Shown one piece after another: positions 57,014 to 64,000 of a DNA stretch of 64,000 nt (the first letter of the stretch is position 1; each line of letters starts with the position of its first letter). The stretch spans positions 744,001-808,000 of the forward strand of contig NZ_AP022570.1 in NCBI RefSeq assembly GCF_010728325.1. The letters run 5' to 3'. The position numbers and the translations under genes are program-made. The notes below the pieces were generated by a model. That model had not been told where the DNA came from. It searched no databases and saw only the letters and a list, made by a program, of their open reading frames with translations. Source of the stretch: Mycolicibacterium poriferae. Its GTDB lineage: Bacteria; Actinomycetota; Actinomycetes; Mycobacteriales; Mycobacteriaceae.

Positions 57014-57826
57014 ATGGGTGACCTCGGGGACTACCTACGCAGCCGGCGGGCCGCGGTCGCGCCGGCCGACGTCGGCCTGCCCGGCGCCGGGCTGCGACGG
57101 GTCCCGGGCCTGCGCCGCGAGGAGGTGGCGCTGCTGGCCGGTGTCAGCGTGGACTACTACACCCGTCTGGAGCAGGGTCGCGAACGCTCACCGTCGGTGC
57201 AGGTCCTCGACGCGCTGGCGGCGTCGCTGCGCCTCGACGCCGACGGCCGGCGGCACCTGTTCGGGCTGGCCGGCCTGACACCGCGGCCGGGTGGCGGCCC
57301 GGTGTCCGGCACCGTCGACCCGGGACTGCTGCGCCTGATGCAGGCGTGGCCCGACAATCCCGCTCTGGTCTACAACCGCGCCTTCGACGTGTTGGCTGCC
57401 AATGCAATGGCCGCCGCGTTGTTCGGCGGGTTCGGCACCGTCGGCAATCTGATGCTGCTGGTGTTCACCGAGCCAGCGTCGCGGACGTTCTACGCCGACT
57501 GGCCGGTGGTGGCCGCCGACGCCGTCGCCGGGTTCCGGATGTCCTACGGCACCGACCCCGATGACCCGCGCGTCCGAGAGGTGCTGGCGCAGCTGCTGGC
57601 GACCAGCGAGGAGTTCCGCCGGCTGTGGGCCCGCCACGACGCCCGGCGAAAGAGCGCCAGTGTGAAGAGGTTTCATCACCCCGAGGTCGGTTCGCTGACG
57701 CTGACCATGCAGACGTTCGATGTGCGGTCCGCCCCCGGCCAGGAACTCGTGGTCTACGACGCGGAACCGGGCGGTCCGGACGCCGATGCGCTGGCCATCC
57801 TGGGCAGCGTGGCGGCGCAGCGCTGA
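57014..57826 (+). CDS. XRE-type regulator with MmyB-like ligand domain
   Basis: 270 residues. N-terminal helix-turn-helix (RREEVALLAGVSVDYYTRLEQGRERSPSVQVLDALAASLRL) followed by the MmyB-like PAS-type domain (PALVYNRAFDVLAANAMAAALFG, then DPDDPRVREVLAQLLATSEEF, SLTLTMQTFDV). The fatty-acid-like ligand pocket of the family has been described; such regulators usually neighbour a divergent SDR gene, as here. Confidence 0.92.
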   Translation: MGDLGDYLRSRRAAVAPADVGLPGAGLRRVPGLRREEVALLAGVSVDYYTRLEQGRERSPSVQVLDALAASLRLDADGRRHLFGLAGLTPRPGGGPVSGTVDPGLLRLMQAWPDNPALVYNRAFDVLAANAMAAALFGGFGTVGNLMLLVFTEPASRTFYADWPVVAADAVAGFRMSYGTDPDDPRVREVLAQLLATSEEFRRLWARHDARRKSASVKRFHHPEVGSLTLTMQTFDVRSAPGQELVVYDAEPGGPDADALAILGSVAAQR

Positions 57827-57827
57827 G

Positions 57828-58565
57828 TCAGCCCGACCGGCGCAGCGTCACCCGGTAGGTGTACTGCTCGGGCAGGAACTGGCTGACCGCCAATTCCATT
57901 GCCCGCCCGTCGCTGTCGGTGTAGAGCCGGTCGACACGCAGCATCGGGTGCCCAGGTGGGCAGCCCACCGCGGCCGCGGCGGCGTCGGTGGCTGCCGAGA
58001 CGGTGATCGATTGAGCGGCTTCGGCGATCGGAACCGGTGAGCACGGCTCGAGCAGCCCGATCACGGTGTGGGTGCTGGTCGCCCCGGTGGCCAGGTGCGG
58101 TGAGCCGGACACGGTTTCGGCCACCGCCGGGGGCAGGTGGACGACGGTGTGGCCGAACGCGATGCCGGCGTGCAGCCGGCGGAACACCACCGTGTACACG
58201 ACGTCACCGTCCAGGCGCAGTCGGCTCGCGGCTTCGATGTCCACCCGGCGGCGCAGACCTTCGAGGACCTCCATCGTGGTGTCCTGCGACAGGCTCATCA
58301 GGTCCTCGATCGACCCCAGCTGACGCAGATACCGTCGCCCTTGTCCACCGGCGTAGCTGCCGCGCCCCGGCACTCTGAACACAACTCCCTCGGCGACCAG
58401 GTCCTGGAAGGCGCGTCGGACCGTCTGGCGCGACAACCCGTGGCGGGCGACCAGTTCGGACTCGGTCGGCAACCGCGTGCCGTCCGGGTAGTGTCCCGCC
58501 GCGATGTCGGCCCGGAGTTGTTCCCGCAGAATCTGATACGCGGGTGCCCGGGTGGTGACCACCAT
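57828..58565 (-). CDS. GntR family regulator with UTRA domain
   Basis: 245 residues. Winged helix LPTESELVARHGLSRQTVRRAFQDLVAEG, then a UTRA ligand domain ending VDRLYTDSDGRAMELAVSQFLPEQYTYRVTL (HutC subfamily). Its ATG overlaps the fadE3 stop by one base (TGATG), so it is co-transcribed with and probably regulates the acyl-CoA dehydrogenase operon. Confidence 0.9.
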   Translation of the reverse strand: MVVTTRAPAYQILREQLRADIAAGHYPDGTRLPTESELVARHGLSRQTVRRAFQDLVAEGVVFRVPGRGSYAGGQGRRYLRQLGSIEDLMSLSQDTTMEVLEGLRRRVDIEAASRLRLDGDVVYTVVFRRLHAGIAFGHTVVHLPPAVAETVSGSPHLATGATSTHTVIGLLEPCSPVPIAEAAQSITVSAATDAAAAAVGCPPGHPMLRVDRLYTDSDGRAMELAVSQFLPEQYTYRVTLRRSG

Positions 58566-59722
58566 CAGATGCCGCCTCGGGCCACCAGCTGGCCGGCGAT
58601 GACGTTGCGCTGGATCTCGTTGGTGCCCTCACCGACGATCATCAGGGGGGCGTCGCGGAAGTACCGCTCGACGTCGAACTCGGTGGAATAGCCGTAGCCG
58701 CCGTGGATGCGGACCGCGTTCAGCGCGATCTCCATCGCCACCTCGGAGGCGAACAGCTTGGCCATCCCGGCCTCCATGTCGGCGCGCCGGCCGTCGTCGT
58801 ACCGGTCGGCGGCATGCAGGGTCAGCTGACGGGCCGCGGTCAGTTTGGTCGCCATGTCGGCGAGGTAATGGCCGACGGCCTGGTGCTTCCAGATCGGCTG
58901 CCCGAAGCTCTCCCGGCTCTGGGCGTAGTCCAGGGCATCCTGTAGCGCCGCGGACGCGACGCCCAGCGCGCGGGCGGCCACCTGGATGCGGCCGGTCTCC
59001 AGGCCTTTCATCATCTGGGCGAATCCGCGACCGGGGGCGTCGCCCAGAATCGCCGACGCCGGCACGCGGCAGTCGTCGAAGCTCAGCTCACACGACTCGA
59101 CGCCCTTGTATCCCAGCTTGGGCAGGTCGCGTGACACCGTCAGCCCCGGGGCCGGGTTCTCCACCAGGACGACGGAGATGCCGGCGTGCCGGGGCGTGGC
59201 GTGCGGGTCGGTCTTGCACAGCAGTGCGATGAGCCCGGACCGGCGGGCGTTGGAGATCCACGTTTTCGCGCCGTTGATCAGCAGATCGTCACCGTCGCGG
59301 CGGGCCACCGTGGCCATGTTCTGCAAGTCCGAGCCGCCACCGGGTTCGGTCAGCGCCATGGTGGCACGCGTGTCACCGGTGGCCAGTGCGGGCAGATAGC
59401 GCTGCTTCTGGGCGTCGGTGCCGAACAGGGCCAGCAGCTTGACCACCACGGTGTGGCCACCCATCGCACCGGCCAGACTCATCCAGCCTCGGGCCAGTTC
59501 CTGGGTGACATGCACATAGCACCGCGTCGAGACGGGGGTGCCGCCGTACTCCTCGGGGACCGCCAGGCCGTAGATGCCGAGCTGCTTCATCTGCTCGATC
59601 CATGCCTCGGGGTAGGTGTTGGCGTGTTCGACGTCGCGGACCCCGGGTTTGACGTCGCGATCGACGAACGCCCGCACCGTGTCGACCAGCATGACCTCTT
59701 CGTCGGTCAGTCCGTCGCTCAC
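58565..59722 (-). CDS. fadE3: Acyl-CoA dehydrogenase FadE3
   Basis: 385 residues. FAD/substrate motifs MALTEPGGGSDLQNM and YSTEFDVERYFRDAPLMIVGEGTNEIQR (the usual catalytic glutamate position at GEGT), plus KHQAVGHYLADMATKL. It oxidises acyl-CoA to 2-enoyl-CoA. Order matches Rv0215c. Divergent from the Rv0216-like gene across 86 bp. Confidence 0.93.
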   Translation of the reverse strand: MSDGLTDEEVMLVDTVRAFVDRDVKPGVRDVEHANTYPEAWIEQMKQLGIYGLAVPEEYGGTPVSTRCYVHVTQELARGWMSLAGAMGGHTVVVKLLALFGTDAQKQRYLPALATGDTRATMALTEPGGGSDLQNMATVARRDGDDLLINGAKTWISNARRSGLIALLCKTDPHATPRHAGISVVLVENPAPGLTVSRDLPKLGYKGVESCELSFDDCRVPASAILGDAPGRGFAQMMKGLETGRIQVAARALGVASAALQDALDYAQSRESFGQPIWKHQAVGHYLADMATKLTAARQLTLHAADRYDDGRRADMEAGMAKLFASEVAMEIALNAVRIHGGYGYSTEFDVERYFRDAPLMIVGEGTNEIQRNVIAGQLVARGGI

Positions 59723-59808
59723 GCAGCTTCCTCCTCCACCCGAAAGGTACGGCCATTTGTGCCTCGGCCTCGCCCGAATGTTGACACAGCTTGGGACGTA
59801 GTGCCAGC

Positions 59809-60819
59809 ATGCCCGCTGTGACTTTGTCCGGCCAAATTGCGGGGGGCCCGTTCTTCGACGACCTGACCGTCGGTCAGGTGTTCGACACCGCTCCGTCGAT
59901 GACCCTCACCCCGGGTGCGGCGGCCACGCATCAGGCGATCCTCGGGGACCGGCTCAGGTTGGCCCTCGACGCGGAACTCGCGACCGCCGTCGTGGGTGCC
60001 ACCGCGCCGCTGGCGCATCCGGCACTGGTCTGTGACGTGGCGATCGGGCAGTCCACGGTGGTGACCCAGCGGGTCAAGGCCAACCTGTTCTACCGGGGTC
60101 TGACATTTCACCGGTTCCCGGTCATCGGCGACACGCTGTTCACCAGGACCGAGGTGGTCGGGTTGCGGCAGAACACGGCGAAACCGGGCCGAGCACCCAC
60201 CGGTCTGGCGGCCCTGCGGATGACCACGATCGACGGCGTAGGGCGGCTGGTGCTGGACTTCTACCGGTGCGCGATGCTGCCGTGCAGCGGTGACGGGGTC
60301 GAGACGGGGCATCGCGACGACCTGGGCGGCATAGGGGCCGACGTCCCGCCGCAGGCTGAGCCCACGGCGGACTGGGACGCGGCCGTCTACCGGACGCGGG
60401 TGCGGGGCGACCACTTCGACGTCGTGTCGGCCGGCACAGTGCTGCGCAGCACCGCCGACGTCGTCAGCGGCGCACCCGAGCTGGCCCGGCTCACGTTGAA
60501 CATCGCTGCCACTCATCATGATTCGCGGGCCGGCGGTCGCCGGCTGGTCTACGGCGGACATACGATCGGGCTGGCGCTGGCGCAGGCCTGCAGGTTGCTC
60601 CCCAACCTGGTGACCGTGCTGGGCTGGCAGTCCTGCGATCACACCGGGCCCGTACACGAGGACGACACGCTCTACAGCGACCTGCACATCGAACACGCGG
60701 AACCGCGACCCGACGGACGTGGCGGCCTGCTGCGGCTGCGTTCGGTGGTGTTCGCCGCCGCCGACAGCGGGGACGACCGACAGGTGTTGGACTGGCGCTT
60801 CACCGCGCTGATGTTCTGA
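59809..60819 (+). CDS. Double-hotdog MaoC-like hydratase family protein (Rv0216-like)
   Basis: 336 residues from ATG 59809, close to the length of Rv0216. Two hotdog halves are visible: FFDDLTVGQVFDTAPSMTLT in the first and DHFDVVSAGTVLRSTADVV to VYGGHTIGLALAQACRLLPN in the second. Such proteins hydrate or bind acyl-CoA thioesters; the active-site residues are not clearly conserved, so the activity is uncertain. Confidence 0.86.
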   Translation: MPAVTLSGQIAGGPFFDDLTVGQVFDTAPSMTLTPGAAATHQAILGDRLRLALDAELATAVVGATAPLAHPALVCDVAIGQSTVVTQRVKANLFYRGLTFHRFPVIGDTLFTRTEVVGLRQNTAKPGRAPTGLAALRMTTIDGVGRLVLDFYRCAMLPCSGDGVETGHRDDLGGIGADVPPQAEPTADWDAAVYRTRVRGDHFDVVSAGTVLRSTADVVSGAPELARLTLNIAATHHDSRAGGRRLVYGGHTIGLALAQACRLLPNLVTVLGWQSCDHTGPVHEDDTLYSDLHIEHAEPRPDGRGGLLRLRSVVFAAADSGDDRQVLDWRFTALMF

Positions 60820-60845
60820 GTGCGGACGGTGGCGGCCACAATGGG

Positions 60846-61964
60846 ATGGTGACGCCCGTGACAGTGCCGACCGCCGTGCTCGAGCACGCGGGCGTGGTCG
60901 CGCGCGAGGTCGCCGCCGAGCTGGGCATCGACATCGACGTGCAGGAGCTGCTGGGCGGCCGCGCCGCCATGCTGGGCCTGACCGCCGGCGAACAGGTCTC
61001 TGCCGGCGGCGCCACACGATTGCTGCCCGGCCACGACGGGTGGTGCGCGCTGACGCTGTCCCGCCCCGACGACATCGAGGCGGTGCCCGCTCTGGTCGAG
61101 CGCGACGGCGTCGGCGCCGACCCGTGGCCGGCGGTGCGGCACGGTGTGCGCCGCCTCGGGGTGTCGGCATTCGCCGAGCGGGCCCGCCTGCTCGGGCTGC
61201 CCATCGGGGTGCTCGGCGAGACCGGGCCCGCCCCGATACGGTTGCGCCGCATCGGCGATCGGCTACCTCGCCCGGTGTTGACGGACCTGCTGGTGGCCGA
61301 CCTGTCCTCGATGTGGGCCGGTCCGCTGTGCGGTGCGCTGCTGGCCCGAGCCGGTGCGACGGTGGTCAAGGTCGAGACCGCAACGCGGCCCGACGGGACC
61401 AGGTTCGGCTCGACGGCCTTCTTCGACTGGATGAACGGCGACAAGCTCTCCTACCGGGTGGATTTCGAAGCACCGGAAGGTCTGTGCAGATTGCTGCGAG
61501 TCGCCGATGTGGTGATCGAATCCTCCCGCCCGGGTGCGCTGGAGCGGCACGGCGTCGGAGTCGCCGACCTCGGCCCGCGCGATGGCGGGATGTGGATCCG
61601 GATCACCGGACATGGCACCGAGGGCGAACGCGGCGGGTGGGTGGCCTTCGGCGACGATGCCGCGGTGTCCGGCGGTTTGGTCGGTGGCCGGGAGTCGTCT
61701 CCGCAGTTCTGTGGGGACGCCCTGGCAGACCCGTTGACGGGGTTGCACGCCACCCGCGCGGTGCTGCGGTCACTGGCGCGCGGTGGAGGAGAGCTCGCTG
61801 ATCTCTCGATGGCCGCTGTCGCTGCGCACTATGCCGGTGTGCCGCGTGACGCCGAAACACCGTGCAGCGTAGTGCCGCAGCGCATCACGTCGGCGTCCGA
61901 GCTGGGCGCCGACACGACGCGCGTCGAGGCCCTCGTCGCCGGGCGGCTGGCCGCGCGATGCTGA
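60846..61964 (+). CDS. Class III CoA-transferase (CaiB/BaiF family)
   Basis: 372 residues from the ATG at 60846. LVADLSSMWAGPLCGALLARAGATVVKVETATRPDG carries the family N-terminal motif, including the position of the catalytic aspartate further on (FDWMNGDKLS), and VVIESSRPGALERHGVG the second. It lacks part of the usual N-terminus, which here is a separate 130-residue region. It moves CoA between carboxylates. The next gene overlaps by 7 bp, suggesting a shared operon. Confidence 0.83.
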   Translation: MVTPVTVPTAVLEHAGVVAREVAAELGIDIDVQELLGGRAAMLGLTAGEQVSAGGATRLLPGHDGWCALTLSRPDDIEAVPALVERDGVGADPWPAVRHGVRRLGVSAFAERARLLGLPIGVLGETGPAPIRLRRIGDRLPRPVLTDLLVADLSSMWAGPLCGALLARAGATVVKVETATRPDGTRFGSTAFFDWMNGDKLSYRVDFEAPEGLCRLLRVADVVIESSRPGALERHGVGVADLGPRDGGMWIRITGHGTEGERGGWVAFGDDAAVSGGLVGGRESSPQFCGDALADPLTGLHATRAVLRSLARGGGELADLSMAAVAAHYAGVPRDAETPCSVVPQRITSASELGADTTRVEALVAGRLAARC

Positions 61965-63262
61965 TCCAGCGGGCCGTGCTGCTCGACGGTACGCCCGCCG
62001 ACATCCGGGTCGGAGCACGGATCGTCGACGTCGCCGACAGGTTGGTGCCGCGACCCGGCGAGGATGTCTACGACGCGGCGGGCGGCACCGTGCTGCCCGG
62101 GTTGCACGACCACCACCTGCACATCCGCGCGGCCGCGGCGGCGATGACGTCGGTGCATGTCGGCCCCGAGGTGGTGCGGAACCTCGACGATCTGCGCCGG
62201 CTGCTCACGGGGGCACCCGTCGGTGCCGACGGCTGGATTCGGGCGGTCGGCTATCACGACGCCGGCGCAGGCGAACTCGACCGCGGGGTGCTCGACGCGG
62301 CTGGCCCGCCTGTGCCGGTGCGGGTGCAGCACCGCAGCGGCGTGCTGTGGGCGGTGAATTCGGCTGGGCTGCAACGGCTCGGGCTGCCCGGGCATCCCGA
62401 CGGCCGGCTGCGCAGCGCCGACATCTCGTGGTCGGCGGCGCTGCCGCGCACCGAGCCGGACCTGGCGCAGTTCAGCAACCGCTTGAGCGGTTACGGTGTC
62501 ACCGGTCTGACCGACGCGACGCCCGATCTCGGTGCCGCGGACGCGGCGGTGATGGCCGAGGCGCGCCGGCGCGGGGACTTGCGTCAGGGCGTGCACCTTC
62601 TGGCGCCGGGCAAGAGAATCCTGCACGACGACGGTCTCGATCTCGACGAGCTCACCCGGTGGGTGGGTGACCGGCATGCCGAGAATGTGCCTGTCGCGCT
62701 GCACTGCGTCACCGCCGCGCAGCTGATCGTGGCGTTGGCGGCGCTGCGCAGCGCCGGCCGGCACCCAGCCGACCGCATCGAGCACGCCGCGACCGTGCCC
62801 GACGACGCCGTCGCCGAGCTGGCCGCCGCCGGGGTCACCGTGGTGACGCAGCCGAACTTCGTCGCCGAGCGTGGCGATCAGTACCTGGTCGATGTTCCGG
62901 CCGCACAACATCATGAGCTGTGGCGGGTGGCCACGCTGACCCGCGCCGGGGTTCCGGTCGCGCTGTCGACCGATGCACCGTTCGGCGATGCCGACCCGTG
63001 GGCGGCGATGCGCGCGGCGGTCCACCGACGCACCCCCGGTGGCGCCGTCCTGGGCCCGCGGGAAAGGATTTCGGCGCAAGCGGCGTTGACGATGTTCCTC
63101 GGCACCGCACAAGCGCCACTGTCCCCACGCCGGGTCTGCCCCGACGCCCCGGCAGATCTCTGTGTGCTGTCGGAGCCACCCGCGACTGTGCTCGGTGAAC
63201 TCGACGCCGGCCTGGTCGCGGCGACGGTGCTCGCGGGTGAGCTCGTGCTCGACCGCGGCTGA
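61958..63262 (+). CDS. Amidohydrolase family protein
   Basis: 434 residues from ATG 61958. Metal ligands typical of the YtcJ/amidohydrolase-3 group: LHDHHLHIRAA at the start, ALHCVTAAQ, RIEHAATVPDD and STDAPFGDADPW. The final segment DAPADLCVLSEPP returns to the beta-sandwich. It hydrolyses an amide or ester ring; the substrate is unknown. Overlaps the CoA-transferase gene, and the two may degrade one compound. Confidence 0.88.
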   Translation: MLIQRAVLLDGTPADIRVGARIVDVADRLVPRPGEDVYDAAGGTVLPGLHDHHLHIRAAAAAMTSVHVGPEVVRNLDDLRRLLTGAPVGADGWIRAVGYHDAGAGELDRGVLDAAGPPVPVRVQHRSGVLWAVNSAGLQRLGLPGHPDGRLRSADISWSAALPRTEPDLAQFSNRLSGYGVTGLTDATPDLGAADAAVMAEARRRGDLRQGVHLLAPGKRILHDDGLDLDELTRWVGDRHAENVPVALHCVTAAQLIVALAALRSAGRHPADRIEHAATVPDDAVAELAAAGVTVVTQPNFVAERGDQYLVDVPAAQHHELWRVATLTRAGVPVALSTDAPFGDADPWAAMRAAVHRRTPGGAVLGPRERISAQAALTMFLGTAQAPLSPRRVCPDAPADLCVLSEPPATVLGELDAGLVAATVLAGELVLDRG

Positions 63263-63267
63263 GTGTC

Positions 63268-64000
63268 TCAGGCCGCGGCCGGCGCGAAGGCGGTGGTGAG
63301 CATCGCGCACTGGCTTCGGAAGAACGACTGTGACACATCGGCTTTGGGGGTGATGCCGTCGAACCCGTGGAACGCTCCCTCGATCACCATGACCTCGCAG
63401 GCCACTCCGGCCGCGCGGAGGCGTTCGGCGTAGGCGAGGTCTTCGTCATGGAACAGATCGAACGTCCCCACGCCGATCCAGGCCGGGGGCAGCCCGGCCA
63501 GATCGTCGCGACGAGCGGGGACGGCTCGATCCGGATCGGCGTCGCCGAGGTAGGCGCGCCAACCGAACCGGTTGCTGGACTGGTTCCACAGCCGGTGCCC
63601 GGGATGATCCAGATCCTTGCGCAGCACGGTGCGATCGTCGAGCATCGGATACACCAGAAGTTGTGCGGCCACAGGGATCTCCCCGATATCGCGGGCGTGC
63701 AGTGCCAGGGCGGCAGCCAGTCCGCCACCCGCGCTGGCCCCACCGATCGCCACTCGGCCCGGATCCACCGCGGGCAGCGCGACCAACCAGCGCAGCGCTG
63801 CATAGCAGTCTTCGAGACCAGCCGGGTACGGGTGCTCCGGGGCCAGCCGATAGTCCACCGCCACCACCGTGGCACCGAGCTCGGCGGCGAACCGGCGGCA
63901 CAGCACGTCGTCCTGGGCGGCGTCGCCGATGACGTATCCGCCGCCGTGGATCCACAGCAGCGCGGGCCCCGGCCCGCTGCCGGTGGGCGGGCGGTGCAGG
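63268..64000 (-). CDS. lipW: Alpha/beta hydrolase, HSL family esterase LipW-like (5' end missing)
   Basis: About 244 residues are visible; the start lies beyond the right edge. Motifs of the hormone-sensitive-lipase family: WIHGGGYV (oxyanion), VDYRLAPEHPYPAGLED, IGGASAGGGLA (nucleophile), GTFDLFHDED (acid) and GAFHGFDG (histidine). It hydrolyses short-chain esters in the family. Position after the Rv0216-like gene matches Rv0217c (LipW), although three genes are inserted. Confidence 0.87.
   Translation of the reverse strand, partial: LHRPPTGSGPGPALLWIHGGGYVIGDAAQDDVLCRRFAAELGATVVAVDYRLAPEHPYPAGLEDCYAALRWLVALPAVDPGRVAIGGASAGGGLAAALALHARDIGEIPVAAQLLVYPMLDDRTVLRKDLDHPGHRLWNQSSNRFGWRAYLGDADPDRAVPARRDDLAGLPPAWIGVGTFDLFHDEDLAYAERLRAAGVACEVMVIEGAFHGFDGITPKADVSQSFFRSQCAMLTTAFAPAAA

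Overview
The window reads as chromosome of a fast-growing mycobacterium (Mycolicibacterium-like; inferred). GC is very high, GTG starts and 4-bp stop/start overlaps are common, and mycobacterial families are present: MmpL3, MmpL11, Zmp1, orphan Mce-associated membrane proteins, Rv0203-type hemophores and 13E12/DUF222-HNH. Gene order follows the M. tuberculosis block Rv0183-Rv0217c as I recall it: monoacylglycerol lipase end, DUF2786, TIGR04338, O-methyltransferase, ilvD, ricR, L,D-transpeptidase, zmp1, omamA/omamB, Rv0201c, mmpL11, hemophore, Rv0204c, Rv0205, mmpL3, Rv0207c, trmB, Rv0209, Rv0210, pckG, fadD4, fadE3, Rv0216, lipW. Lineage-specific insertions interrupt this backbone. No rRNA, tRNA, CRISPR array or insertion sequence was recognised, and no gene-free gap exceeds 300 bp.

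Layout. 1-7 kb: lipase end, a lipoprotein hydrolase lacking its nucleophile, DUF2786/TIGR04338, O-methyltransferase, then an IclR regulator divergent from a flavin oxidase plus PhlG-like hydrolase. 7-12.5 kb: LysE exporter, ilvD, a RicR-type copper box in front of a DUF305 lipoprotein and ricR, a DUF222-HNH gene, and a 21-bp tandem repeat. 12.5-21 kb: L,D-transpeptidase, a coupled DUF4129/MoxR/DUF58 operon, convergent zmp1, omamA-omamB. 21-29 kb: mmpL11 operon, two hemophore-like genes and a PrrAB-like two-component system. 29-33 kb: YbhN-M23-DUF3054 operon and an AI-2E family permease.

32.9-44.4 kb is the most unusual part. Two tandem giant secreted proteins (about 1750 and 1993 aa) sit between the Rv0205 and mmpL3 homologues. 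Each has a signal peptide, an acidic low-complexity stalk, a nearly identical 0.8-kb tract, about 15 units of a 19-21 residue GD-x-N-x-A repeat, Ig/cadherin-like domains and propeller-like repeats. Their upstream regions also align.

44.5-64 kb: mmpL3, NYN protein, trmB, a tandem pair of degenerate GTPases, GTP-dependent PEP carboxykinase, then lipid-acid metabolism (fadD4, a crotonase, SDR with a divergent MmyB-like regulator, GntR regulator, fadE3, double-hotdog protein, class III CoA-transferase, amidohydrolase, lipW start-truncated by the window edge). Common themes are envelope building (MmpL3/11, Ldt, M23, Mce accessory proteins), metal and heme handling, and acyl-CoA metabolism.
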